A stretch of DNA of 64,000 nt, taken from assembly GCA_038237225.1 (NCBI GenBank), contig JBBRYX010000020.1:30616-94615 (forward strand). Direction: 5' to 3'. The first letter of the stretch is position 1. Every line of letters begins with the position of its first letter. Source of the DNA: DASVUC01 sp038237225. GTDB taxonomy: Bacteria; Planctomycetota; Phycisphaerae; Tepidisphaerales; Tepidisphaeraceae. The notes under the pieces were generated by a model. That model did no database searches. It saw only the letters and a list, made by a program, of their open reading frames with translations, and was not told the origin of the DNA. Positions 1 through 8,592 of this stretch are shown here, in pieces. The translations under genes were made by a program, and so were the position numbers.

Positions 1-3000
1 GCGGTAGCAAGGACTACCTGGGCGCGGGCGAGTTCCTGCTGCTTCTGGGTCAGCGTCGCCTGGCGCTCGCGGCTGGTGAGGATCTCGTAGTTCTTGTCGC
101 GGTCGGCCTGAAGGTGCCGTTTGCGACCGGATATCCTGGCAGTGAGCGCGACGGCATTGGCCTCCATCTGCCCGATCTCTTCATCCGCCTGGGCGTTGGC
201 GCGCTCGGCCGCTTCGGCGTATTGCTTGCGCGCTTCTTCGACCGAGGCGAGTTGTTTCTCGAGCTCGGATGCCGCCGCCTTCTCGTTCGCGGGCAGCTTC
301 TCTTTGCTCGGCTGGTTCTTCGCGAAGGCCAACCGCATCTGCTCGAGCACCTTCTCCGTGTCCTTGCGATCGTCCACGATCCCTTTTTCGGTGGTCACGA
401 TTATTTTCTGAAGCTGCTCGATCGCGTCGACGTAGAATTGGTCGTCGCCGATTTGCGTCTGCCGGGCCTTGATCATCTGTTCCAGCAGGCTGAGATCCGC
501 CTTGATCTCTTCGGCATCCTTGGGCAGGTTTGACCCAACGGCTGCACTGTATTGCCGGCTCTTGATCGCTTTTTGGTCGAGATACTCCTTGAGCTTGGGA
601 TCGTTCTTCATCGCGTCATCGCGACGCGCGGCCAGCTTCTCGTCCATCCGCACCTTCAGCTCGTTCAGGCGCGAATACTGCTCCTGCTGGCGGCGGAGGA
701 ACTGTTCGGTCAACTCCTTCGTCGAATCCTGAAGCGCCTGCGCCGAGCTGAAATACTTCGCGAGATCCGGATTGCCTTTGACGGCCGCCTGCGCCTGCTC
801 GATCTGTTTCTGGAATGACGCCATCGCGGCATCGAGCGTCTTTCTCGCCTGGGCGGCCTTCTGGGTCCGCATGTCTTTGACGGTCGCGACGCGCTGAATC
901 AGTTTCGCGAGATCATTCTCATCCTGCGACAGTTGTGCATCGACGATTGGCGCGTTCGTGGCAGGAACGCCGGGGGGCGAAGTCGTCGCTTGTCCCTTGA
1001 GTTTGTCGATGTCGCCGGACATTCTCGCGACGGCGGCAACCGCATCGTGGTACTCGCCTTCGATGCGCGTGGCGGCGCTCTCCAGCCGGGTCATCTCGCT
1101 GGGATCGGGCCGGCTTTCAGCGGCGTGGCGAAGTTGCTCGAGCTGGCCCTTGATGTCTTCCAGTTCCTTGAGCTTCCGCTGCTGCTCGCGCTTGAGTGAG
1201 GAAACCTCATCGCGAAGCGATCCCGCCTCCCGGGTCAGGGCTTCGTTACCGCTGTAGAGCGCCTGCATGAGCGCCCGCATCCGCGGCTTGTCGTTCTGAA
1301 GATCGCTGCCCGCGTAGCTTACGGACAGCACGCCGCTGTCAAAATCGAGCTTGGCGCCGGCGACGGCTTTGCCGAACTCGGCGGGTTTATCCAGAAATCC
1401 AGCCTCAACATGCTTCCCCAAAGTCAGCAGCACCGCGCGCGCTTCCTTGCGCACTTGCTCTGACGCCAGCAGTTCCTGCTGCTTGCGATCGAGCGCGCGG
1501 CGTTCGCCCTCCGTGAGCTTCGCGAAGTTGTTGAACTTGAGCCGGCCGGTCGCCAGGGTGCGATCGGGGAGCAGATACCAGATGCCGCCCGCGGTCGCGG
1601 CCATCGACAGAACCATGAGAATCAGCAGGCTCTTGAGCCCGAACCAGCGGCGCTTTTTCCTGGGCGCCTCGGACTCGGGGGGCGTCGGAGGCGATGATGC
1701 TTCTTCGGTTTGCTCGGAAGGCTCGGAAACAAGCTCTGGCGGTGCAGCGGACGGCGCATTCCAGTTTTGTGCCCCGCTGCCCGATGTTTCCTCGACGCGA
1801 CGCGTTGGCGCTTTGCGCGGAGGCCGCGGCTGACCCTGCGCGGAAGCCGGACCCCGGCGGCCAAAGACATCGGTGGAACCCGAACCCGCGAACGGATCGC
1901 CGCTGAGCGGCGGAGACATCTGCGAGAAGACATCAACCTGGCGCGGCGATCCCATCGCCAGACCGTCGAAGCCGGTCGTCACCTGTTTCGCGGGCGCTTG
2001 CTCGGGAGGTGCGGACACCAGACCCATGCCACCGGCATGAGGACCGCGCGGCTTGGGCGTCGGACGCTGCCGCTGCTGCGGTAACGGCGGCGCCGGTCGC
2101 GCGGCGGCGGCGGGACGCGCTTGCTCCGCGGGTATTCCCGGCTGGGCAGCGGGCCTGGGACGCGGCGCTGCCGGCACTGGCCGCGCCACGAGCGGCGCGG
2201 GCGCGGGTTGTGTTCCCACATCGCCGAGCCGCAGCGGCATGCCGCCGAGAAAATGTTCCTGGTTCGCCCCCCAGTTCGGATCCACCGGCGCCCGCGGACG
2301 CGGCATCTCAACCACCCGCGACTGCGACTCCGGCACTCGCGTCGGCGGCGGAAGGGGCGGCGCATCATTGACTGGCGTTTCAGCCACGGGTTCGGCCAGA
2401 GCTTCTTCAATCTCCTGCGTCAGCGCCGATTCATCATCGATCCGCGCTGGCTCGTTGCTCCCAAGCAGTTCGTCGATGAGGATCGTCTCGAGTGGCTCGT
2501 CGGAAGTTCTTTCCGACAGCGCCGGTTCTTCGGTGACTTCGGGGAGATCTTCAGAGACCTCCGCCGGTTCCGCCGAAAGTTCATCGTCACGAACATGATC
2601 CAGCGGCGAAAGCTCCGGCTCCTCGAGCGTCCCGAATTTAGCTTCGGCCCCATCGTCCAACCCCGGCATGCTTTCCACCGGCTCGGGCAAATCCAGCGAA
2701 CGCGCAAGCGTGTTGAACGATGAGAAGCCTGCCATCGGATCGGTCGCCAGTTCCTCTTCGCTCGACTCTTCCGCGGCAAGAAGGCCTGCCATCGAATCAT
2801 CCGGCGATGACGGCGCTTCAGCGACGGGGAGAGGCGCATCCAGCGCGGGGCTGATTTCTAAATCATCCGCGGTGTTCGTCTCGGTAACTTCCGCGATGCC
2901 GAATTCTTCTTCAATGTCACGTTCGACCGACTGCGCGGCGTCATCATGAGCCGGCTGAACCTCGGTAACCTCGCCATCGCCAGCCGCAGCGGATTCTTCA

Positions 3001-5795
3001 ACCAGCGGCCCCGTGGTCGCGTCTTCGGTGAACTCTTCGACCGCCCTGCCGAACCTTGTGTCGGTGAGATCCGAGACCTGCTCGATCGGACTGACGGATT
3101 CCGGCGCGACGTCGACTTTGGAAAGCTCATCCTCGACTTCCATCACCGACTGCGGTGACGAAGCTTCTTCGATAATCTCGACGGAACCGGTTGGCTCTTC
3201 AAAAGCCGTTTCCTCAACCGGCAAGGGCGGCGGTTCCGCCACGGGCTCTTCCGGCGGCAGGGCCGCTTCAGCGATGGGCTCGGGTTCGGGTTCCGGCGGT
3301 GGTGGCGGCGCTTCAACCACTGGCGCTGGAGGCGTCTCTTTAATTCGCGTGCGAGCGGGGCGTTTGGGTTTTGCGGGGGCCTTTTTCGGCGGCGCTTTAA
3401 CCATCGGCTCCGTCGGAATCTCCGGCGTCGCCAACTCCACCGGAACGGCTACCGCAATCGGTGGCACCGCCACGGGCACCACATATTCCGGGCCCAGATC
3501 CAATTTCAGTGCATCGGCATCAAGCGCATCTCTGCCGAACGACACATCGCCGGCATCGGCCCCAAGATCAAGATTCAGTTCCTGCCCGATCTCATCCGCG
3601 GCCACGGGCGAAACACCCAGCGCAGCTTCCTGTGCGGCGCTGCCGAAATCCAGAGGCGCTTCATCCGGAGTCGGCGCGAAAGTCAGTCCCCCTGCGGCCT
3701 CGCCCATCGCAAGCTCGTCCATCGCCGGGATGTCTGCCATCGGCGCGGACGCTTCTGACTCAACCTCGGGAAGATCGAAGGTGAGTTCTTCCTCCGGCGC
3801 TTCCGACTCGGTCTCCATCGCCATCGCGTCAAGCTGCGGCACCGGATCTTCAGCTTCTTCCCGCGATTCGAAAACGGGCACTTCGGATTCTTCGATCGAG
3901 GGTTCCTCGTCGACCTGTTCCGCCTCCTCCTCCATCACCGGCTCAGTCTCCGCCTCATCGTCGGAAGCTTCGGCAGGCGCTGGCTCATCAGCAGGCCGCA
4001 CCGCCAGCTCATCGTCGGCTGCGATTTCCGCGACGGGCTCCGCGAGCTCCGACTCTTCAACCGAATCGGTTGCTTCAAGTGCGGAGTCTTCAACCTCCGC
4101 CAGCGCGTCCTCCTCGACCTCTTCATCGACCGGTATGGCCGCTTCAGCAGCGTGCGGTTGTTCAATTCCTATCAGCTCATCTACGGGAGTTGGTTCTTCG
4201 GCAGCGATCGGTTCCTGAGCAGCGACCGGTACTTCGTCCGTGATCCGCGCATCCTCAATCTCGACCGGCTGCTCGATCTCACTCACCGCTTGTGCGAGCC
4301 TTTCGGAATCGACGGCAATTTCCTCGACCGGCGCTTCCGCGGCGACCTCGCTCACAGCCAATTCATCCATCAGATCTTCTGCAACGAGTTGTTCAGGCTG
4401 TGTCGTCTCTTGCTCAACGGCATGCTCGTCCGGCGCCAACCCCAGCACATCATCGATATCGACTGTGGCCAAGTCGTCGTCACCGACACCGATGGGCGCA
4501 AGTTCATCCCCCGCCGGTGCAAGCTCCTCTTCAACAGCCGCGACCTCTTCTTCTTCGATGTCCTGCACCGGCGCAGCTTGTTTGACCGGTTCAGGCGACG
4601 GAGGCGCGACCGCCTCCCGCTCTTCCTGCATGGGTACGTCGCGCAGATCGATGGGCGCTGCAAACTCCAGAGGCCCCGCCATTGCCATGAACGGCATCGC
4701 CGGCTCGACAACATCCCGGTCCGGTTTCCTGGTCTTGCGATCGTCGGCAAACGGGCTTGATCGGGGTGGTGCAACTGGCTCCGCCGGCGCTTCGTCGACG
4801 GCAACTTCTTCCTCAACCGGCACCGCGTCAATTTCTTCCTCGATTGCATCGACTTCGATCGGCGAAAGATCCGCCAGCGCGTCTTCGGCAAGCTGCTCTT
4901 CATCAGCCGGCATCTCGACGGCTTCGATGTCGTCAACCGCGACTTCCTCAGCCGCCATTTCTTCCGCCGCTACTTCCTCGACGCCAACCTCTTCGACCGC
5001 AATCTCCTCATCCGCGGGCGCGTCCACATCCTTCGCCGCGATTGCTGCCGCCACCGCGTCTTCCAACCCGGCATCCTGGCTCTGCACGAGATCATCGAGA
5101 TCAGCCGACTCGAACAGATCCGCGGACATATCCTGTTCGCCGGACTGGTATTTCAAATCGATTTGACCGATGCGGATCGTGTCGCCGATTTCCAGTTCCG
5201 CCTGGTGAACTTGATTCCCGTTCACGAACGTCCCGGTGCGCGAACCCAAATCCCGAACGAAGCGCCGGCCGTCCATTTCAAAAATCACCGCATGCGCCGT
5301 CGAGACCGAATCATCGGTGACGACAATATCGCATGTGTCGCGACGCCCGAGCAGCAGGCATCGCTCGCTCAGCGGAATCGGGCTGTCCACCCCCGTCACC
5401 TCGATCTGCCCCGCGACCGGCGGCTCCACCTGATCGCGCGCTTCCTCATCCCGCCCCGGCGGCTCATTGAACGTGAACGCGAACTTCCCGAATTGAACCG
5501 CATCCCCCTGGTTCAGCACCGCCTCGCGGACGTCTTTGCCATTGACGACCACCTTCGTGCGGCTCGCGAGATCGCGCACATACACGCCGCGGTCGCAGTT
5601 CACGAGCAGCGCATGTGATTTGCTTACGCTGCTGGAAATGAGCTGGAGCCGCGCCCCCGCGCCCGAGCCGACCAGCGTGACGGTTCGGCTCAGCGGAACC
5701 TCCGGCTTGCCCGCGAACTTCCCTGTCGGGGTCAGCGTCGGGGCTGTCTTGCCGCTTGAAATGCTGTGGTGGGATGCAGGGGATTTACCAGCCAT
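1..5795 (-). CDS. Giant FHA-domain transmembrane coiled-coil protein (partial, runs off left edge)
   Basis: One uninterrupted reverse reading frame runs from ATG at 5795-5793 to the window edge (1931 codons; the stop lies outside). Two FHA domains come first: about residues 33-100 (SKSHALLV, then an NG turn) and about 130-210 (LGRRDTCDIVV, STAHAV, GSRTGTFVNG). The second has the canonical GR, SxxH and NG residues; the first lacks a clear GR. Residues ~215-1380 are Glu/Asp/Ala/Pro/Val-rich low-complexity sequence, probably disordered. A basic patch (RKKRRW) precedes one membrane helix at ~1388-1408, which predicts a cytoplasmic N-terminus. From ~1415 to the edge is Gln/Lys/Glu/Ala-rich coiled coil, predicted outside the inner membrane. 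FHA domains bind phosphothreonine, so a role linking Ser/Thr kinase signalling to an envelope structure is inferred. I recognise no named family for the whole protein. Confidence 0.88.
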   Translation of the reverse strand, partial: MAGKSPASHHSISSGKTAPTLTPTGKFAGKPEVPLSRTVTLVGSGAGARLQLISSSVSKSHALLVNCDRGVYVRDLASRTKVVVNGKDVREAVLNQGDAVQFGKFAFTFNEPPGRDEEARDQVEPPVAGQIEVTGVDSPIPLSERCLLLGRRDTCDIVVTDDSVSTAHAVIFEMDGRRFVRDLGSRTGTFVNGNQVHQAELEIGDTIRIGQIDLKYQSGEQDMSADLFESADLDDLVQSQDAGLEDAVAAAIAAKDVDAPADEEIAVEEVGVEEVAAEEMAAEEVAVDDIEAVEMPADEEQLAEDALADLSPIEVDAIEEEIDAVPVEEEVAVDEAPAEPVAPPRSSPFADDRKTRKPDRDVVEPAMPFMAMAGPLEFAAPIDLRDVPMQEEREAVAPPSPEPVKQAAPVQDIEEEEVAAVEEELAPAGDELAPIGVGDDDLATVDIDDVLGLAPDEHAVEQETTQPEQLVAEDLMDELAVSEVAAEAPVEEIAVDSERLAQAVSEIEQPVEIEDARITDEVPVAAQEPIAAEEPTPVDELIGIEQPHAAEAAIPVDEEVEEDALAEVEDSALEATDSVEESELAEPVAEIAADDELAVRPADEPAPAEASDDEAETEPVMEEEAEQVDEEPSIEESEVPVFESREEAEDPVPQLDAMAMETESEAPEEELTFDLPEVESEASAPMADIPAMDELAMGEAAGGLTFAPTPDEAPLDFGSAAQEAALGVSPVAADEIGQELNLDLGADAGDVSFGRDALDADALKLDLGPEYVVPVAVPPIAVAVPVELATPEIPTEPMVKAPPKKAPAKPKRPARTRIKETPPAPVVEAPPPPPEPEPEPIAEAALPPEEPVAEPPPLPVEETAFEEPTGSVEIIEEASSPQSVMEVEDELSKVDVAPESVSPIEQVSDLTDTRFGRAVEEFTEDATTGPLVEESAAAGDGEVTEVQPAHDDAAQSVERDIEEEFGIAEVTETNTADDLEISPALDAPLPVAEAPSSPDDSMAGLLAAEESSEEELATDPMAGFSSFNTLARSLDLPEPVESMPGLDDGAEAKFGTLEEPELSPLDHVRDDELSAEPAEVSEDLPEVTEEPALSERTSDEPLETILIDELLGSNEPARIDDESALTQEIEEALAEPVAETPVNDAPPLPPPTRVPESQSRVVEMPRPRAPVDPNWGANQEHFLGGMPLRLGDVGTQPAPAPLVARPVPAAPRPRPAAQPGIPAEQARPAAAARPAPPLPQQRQRPTPKPRGPHAGGMGLVSAPPEQAPAKQVTTGFDGLAMGSPRQVDVFSQMSPPLSGDPFAGSGSTDVFGRRGPASAQGQPRPPRKAPTRRVEETSGSGAQNWNAPSAAPPELVSEPSEQTEEASSPPTPPESEAPRKKRRWFGLKSLLILMVLSMAATAGGIWYLLPDRTLATGRLKFNNFAKLTEGERRALDRKQQELLASEQVRKEARAVLLTLGKHVEAGFLDKPAEFGKAVAGAKLDFDSGVLSVSYAGSDLQNDKPRMRALMQALYSGNEALTREAGSLRDEVSSLKREQQRKLKELEDIKGQLEQLRHAAESRPDPSEMTRLESAATRIEGEYHDAVAAVARMSGDIDKLKGQATTSPPGVPATNAPIVDAQLSQDENDLAKLIQRVATVKDMRTQKAAQARKTLDAAMASFQKQIEQAQAAVKGNPDLAKYFSSAQALQDSTKELTEQFLRRQQEQYSRLNELKVRMDEKLAARRDDAMKNDPKLKEYLDQKAIKSRQYSAAVGSNLPKDAEEIKADLSLLEQMIKARQTQIGDDQFYVDAIEQLQKIIVTTEKGIVDDRKDTEKVLEQMRLAFAKNQPSKEKLPANEKAAASELEKQLASVEEARKQYAEAAERANAQADEEIGQMEANAVALTARISGRKRHLQADRDKNYEILTSRERQATLTQKQQELARAQVVLAT

Positions 5796-6153
5796 CTAAT
5801 ATCCAGACAATAACGTCAAAGGGTGTCAAACGCGCGGCGGGCGCTCAAGAGCGCCAGTCCAGGGCGGCGAGATCGCGCACGCCGGCGATTATGGCATACA
5901 ACGCCTTACCGGCGAAGAGGTTCTAAATCATCAACCAGCACACCGCCTTCTTACGCTACCCGATCATGCAACACCCGCAAGAAGCGGACGCATCCGCGAT
6001 CAGCAGGAGCCCCGCGCTCCTGCGACGCCAAAGCTGCCAGCAACGCGAACCCGCATTCTATCAGACATCGCCCCGGGGCAAGAACAAAAACGCGCTCGAA
6101 ACAGCCCTGGCGGTGTTATCGGACGCTCCCGCTACTACCGTGCCCGGCTCAGG
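5796..6153. other. Intergenic region between purH and the FHA gene
   Basis: These 358 bases lie between two reverse-strand genes and must hold the 5' region of the FHA gene. On the reverse strand a TTGACA lies about 30 bases before the FHA ATG and a TAGAAT further upstream, but neither forms a convincing spaced promoter. No strong ribosome binding site precedes the ATG. Open frames here are short and without recognisable content. I see no RNA gene. Confidence 0.5.
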
Positions 6154-7746
6154 TTAGTGCCGAAAATGCCTTTGCCCCGTGAAGACCATCGCTGCGCCCG
6201 CCCGATTCACGAGATCCACCGTCTCCTGATCCCTCACTGATCCCCCCGGCTGAATCACAGCCGTCACACCCGCCTCCAGCAGGATCCCCGGCCCATCCGG
6301 GAACGGAAAAAACGCATCGCTCGCCGCCACCGCTCCCCGAGCCCGCTCCCCCGCCCTCGCCACCGCAATCCGGCAAGCACTGACTCGATCCTGCTGCCCG
6401 GCACCGGAGCCGAGCATCATCTGATCCTTCGCGATCACGATCGCATTACTTTTCACATACTTGCACGCCAGCCACGCGATCTTCAGATCCGCCCATTCCT
6501 TGTCCGTGGGTTGACGCGCCGAAACGACTTTCCAGTTTCCTTCATCGACGCCAGGAAGATCGCGCTCTTGAACCAGGTAGCCGCCCACGATCTTATGCAT
6601 CGATACTTCGCTCGATTCGACGTCCCCGATCGCACCAACATCAAGCAGCCGCGCGTTCTTCCACCGATTCTTCAGCAATTCCAGCGCATCAGACTCATAC
6701 CCCGGCGCAACAATCACTTCCAAAAACTTCTGCCCTCCCGTGATCGCCTCCGCCGTCACGCGATCGATCACGCGGTTCACCGCCACAATTCCCCCGAACG
6801 CCGCCAGCGGATCACCCTCATACGCCTTGGTAAACGCCTCGCGCAAATTGCGACCCGCCGCAAACCCACAAGGCGTCGCATGCTTCACGACGCAAGCCCC
6901 CGGCTCCGACAGCTCCTTCACCGCACTGAGCGCTGCATCCGCATCCAAAAGGTTGATGTAAGAAAGCTCCTTCCCATGCAGTTGCTTCGCATGAGCCACC
7001 GACGCCTTGCGCGTCTGCTGCTGATCCACATACAACCCCGCCCTCTGATGCGGATTCTCCCCATACCTCAAATCCTGCTTCTTTCGAAGTTTCAGATCGA
7101 TCTGAGTCGGCATTCCCTCCTGAACCCTGACCCCTGAACCCTGAACCCTCTCCCCCAGATACTCCGCAATCTTCCGGTCATACGCCGCCGTCTGCGCAAA
7201 CGCCCGCTGCGCCATCTTCAGCCGATGCTTCCCACAACTGCTGCCCCCATGCTCGCGAAGATCCCCGATCACCTTCTCATACCGATCGGGACTCGTCACC
7301 ACGAGCACGAACTGATGATTCTTGGCCGCCGACCGCACCATGCTCGGGCCGCCGATGTCGATGTTTTCGATGGCTTCTTCGAACGTCACCCCCGGCTTGG
7401 CGATCGTCTGCTCAAACGGGTAGAGGTTGATGCAGACCAGATCGATCGCGTCGATCCCGTGGCTTTTCATTGAATCGACATGCTCCGCATTGTCGCGCAG
7501 CGCAAGGAGGCCGCCATGGATTCTCGGATGCAGCGTCTTGACCCGCCCGTCCATCATCTCGGGAAATCCCGTGACTTCCGAAACATCCGTCACCGGCAAC
7601 CCGCTGTCGCGGAGAAATTTCGCGGTGCCCCCGGTGCTGATGAGCTGCACCCCAAACTCGCGGGAAAGCGCCGTCGCGAACTCTGCGAGTCCCGTCTTAT
7701 CCCAAACCGAAATCAAAGCCCGTCGAACTGGAACCAGATCTGACAT
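6154..7746 (-). CDS. purH: Bifunctional AICAR formyltransferase / IMP cyclohydrolase
   Basis: Catalyses the last two steps of de novo IMP synthesis: formylation of AICAR with 10-formyl-THF, then ring closure. At 530 residues it is full length for the family. The N-terminal cyclohydrolase domain shows ALISVWDKTGL, ISTGGTAKFL, DGRVKTLHPRIHGG and NIDIGGPSMVRSAAKNH. The C-terminal transformylase domain shows LRYGENPHQRAGLY, the catalytic VVKHATPCGFA, ASDAFFPFPDG and the typical ending TGQRHFRH. Near residues 198-209 the inter-domain linker is encoded by a TTCAGGG-like tandem repeat (see separate entry), an oddity in a safe place. A short dispersed palindrome lies just upstream. No other purine genes are in the window. 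Cytoplasmic. Confidence 0.97.
   Translation of the reverse strand: MSDLVPVRRALISVWDKTGLAEFATALSREFGVQLISTGGTAKFLRDSGLPVTDVSEVTGFPEMMDGRVKTLHPRIHGGLLALRDNAEHVDSMKSHGIDAIDLVCINLYPFEQTIAKPGVTFEEAIENIDIGGPSMVRSAAKNHQFVLVVTSPDRYEKVIGDLREHGGSSCGKHRLKMAQRAFAQTAAYDRKIAEYLGERVQGSGVRVQEGMPTQIDLKLRKKQDLRYGENPHQRAGLYVDQQQTRKASVAHAKQLHGKELSYINLLDADAALSAVKELSEPGACVVKHATPCGFAAGRNLREAFTKAYEGDPLAAFGGIVAVNRVIDRVTAEAITGGQKFLEVIVAPGYESDALELLKNRWKNARLLDVGAIGDVESSEVSMHKIVGGYLVQERDLPGVDEGNWKVVSARQPTDKEWADLKIAWLACKYVKSNAIVIAKDQMMLGSGAGQQDRVSACRIAVARAGERARGAVAASDAFFPFPDGPGILLEAGVTAVIQPGGSVRDQETVDLVNRAGAAMVFTGQRHFRH
7119..7153. repeat. TTCAGGG-type short tandem repeat inside purH
   Basis: Reverse-strand reading shows GGTTCAGG units repeated with small variations (GGGTTCAGGGTTCAGGGG). 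It lies in frame inside purH and encodes a Val-Gln-Gly-Ser-type linker between the two enzymatic domains. Confidence 0.8.
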
Positions 7747-7773
7747 GACATCAAGCTACGGACAAACGCCTTC

Positions 7774-7798
7774 GATTTGTAGGGGCGACATCTGTGTC
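7774..7798. repeat. Dispersed palindrome, family B (GTAGGGGCGACA...TGTCGCCC)
   Basis: Short hairpin with arms GGGCGACA and TGTCGCCC, 28 bases upstream of the purH start. Other members of this family lie at 26595-26649, 31804-31855 and 50901-50924. Confidence 0.75.
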
Positions 7799-7846
7799 GC
7801 CCTCTTCATCTTCACCACCGCCCGCTCAGCCCGATTGCCTCATTTC

Positions 7847-7874
7847 TTGACACATCCCCACCCCCTCCTAAGAT
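7847..7874 (+). promoter_or_regulatory. Sigma70-type promoter of the tRNA-Leu gene
   Basis: A perfect -35 box TTGACA (7847-7852) is followed after 16 bases by TAAGAT (7869-7874), a good -10 box. Transcription would begin near 7881, a few bases before the mature tRNA 5' end at 7889. This is the best promoter match I see in the window. Confidence 0.7.
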
Positions 7875-7888
7875 GTTAATTCCCCGCT

Positions 7889-7972
7889 GCGGCTGTGGCG
7901 GAACTGGCAGACGCGCAAGGTTCAGGTCCTTGTGCCCGCAAGGGCGTGCAGGTTCAATTCCTGTCAGCCGCA
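7889..7972 (+). tRNA. tRNA-Leu (anticodon CAG)
   Basis: Acceptor arm GCGGCTG (7889-7895) pairs with CAGCCGC (7965-7971), with discriminator A at 7972. The anticodon stem CAAGG/CCTTG encloses loop TTCAGGT, giving anticodon CAG, which reads CTG leucine codons. A long variable arm (TGCCCGCAAGGGCGT) is typical of class II tRNA-Leu, and the T loop is TTCAATT between GCAGG and CCTGT. The CCA end is not encoded. An intrinsic terminator follows at once, so this is a monocistronic tRNA. Confidence 0.97.
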
Positions 7973-7982
7973 CTCCTCAAAA

Positions 7983-8010
7983 GGCACGCGAAAGCGTGCC
8001 GTTTTTGTTT
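7983..8010 (+). terminator. Rho-independent terminator of tRNA-Leu
   Basis: Perfect 7-bp stem GGCACGC/GCGTGCC with GAAA tetraloop (7983-8000), followed by GTTTTTGTTT. It lies 10 bases after the tRNA end. Confidence 0.9.
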
Positions 8011-8035
8011 CAGAGACCGCTCTTGCGAGTGTACA

Positions 8036-8266
8036 ATGGCTTGTATGGATGCCGTGACGCGAAATCCGAAGATTCAAGGAGGCGTACCCTGCTTTTCCGG
8101 CACGCGAGTACCCGTCGTCTCACTGTTCGATCATCTGGAAGGGGGCTATACCCTTGATGGGTTCCTCGAACAGTTCCCGACCGTTAAGCGGGAGCAGGTT
8201 CTGACTTTACTGGAACAATCCAAACGATACGTTGAGTCTGCCGCTGCGAGCGAAACAGCGGCATGA
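8036..8266 (+). CDS. DUF433 family protein, antitoxin-like
   Basis: Small protein of 76 residues from ATG 8036, or 73 from ATG 8045; no strong ribosome binding site decides between them. It shows the DUF433 pattern NPKIQGGVPCFSGTRVPV followed by a winged-helix-like segment (FDHLEGGYTLDGFLEQFP, REQVLTLL). A longer frame reading back through the tRNA is not credible. Its stop overlaps the start of the DUF5615 gene by four bases (ATGA), so the two are translationally coupled. DUF433 proteins next to DUF5615 PIN-like proteins are generally regarded as antitoxins of putative toxin-antitoxin modules; activity here is inferred. Confidence 0.85.
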   Translation: MACMDAVTRNPKIQGGVPCFSGTRVPVVSLFDHLEGGYTLDGFLEQFPTVKREQVLTLLEQSKRYVESAAASETAA

Positions 8267-8583
8267 AAGTTCTTCTCGATGAGAATGTGCCCCATGCGCT
8301 GCGAGCATTGCTCGCTCCGCATGAAGTGTTCACCGTCAGTTATATGGGTTGGGGCGGAGTTGAGAATGGGGAGTTGCTAGCGAAGGCAGCGGCCGAAGGA
8401 TTTGCCGCGATGATCACCAAAGACACGGGCATTCGTTATGAGCAGAATCTGGCGACACTTGCTCTATCGGTTGTCGTGCTGAAAGCGAAGACGAACAAAA
8501 TCGAAGACATTCGTCCGCTGCTGCCCGAGTTGATGCAGCGGCTATCGAAGCTCATTCCCAAATCTGTTGTTCGAGTTGGTTGA
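8263..8583 (+). CDS. DUF5615 PIN-like protein, putative toxin ribonuclease
   Basis: A 106-residue protein beginning MKVLLDENVPHALRALL, the typical N-terminus of DUF5615 (Mut7-C/PIN-like) proteins, with the acidic pair D6/E7. A second acidic cluster lies in AMITKDTGIRYEQNL, as expected for PIN-like metal-dependent RNases. The start overlaps the DUF433 stop (ATGA). Together they form a two-gene module beside a tRNA gene, a common place for mobile stability modules. Toxicity and target are inferred from family only; a housekeeping role is possible. Confidence 0.85.
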   Translation: MKVLLDENVPHALRALLAPHEVFTVSYMGWGGVENGELLAKAAAEGFAAMITKDTGIRYEQNLATLALSVVVLKAKTNKIEDIRPLLPELMQRLSKLIPKSVVRVG

Positions 8584-8592
8584 TTGGGAACT

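Noticed and set aside
114..5618. Many forward frames of 60-400 codons opposite the FHA gene
   Set aside because: They are low-complexity complements of the acidic Glu/Asp/Ala-rich linker (Ser/Arg-rich products) and none has a recognisable domain. One continuous reverse frame explains the whole region.
7895..8035. N-terminal extension of the DUF433 protein
   Set aside because: It would translate the tRNA-Leu and its terminator; the family motif begins after ATG 8036/8045.
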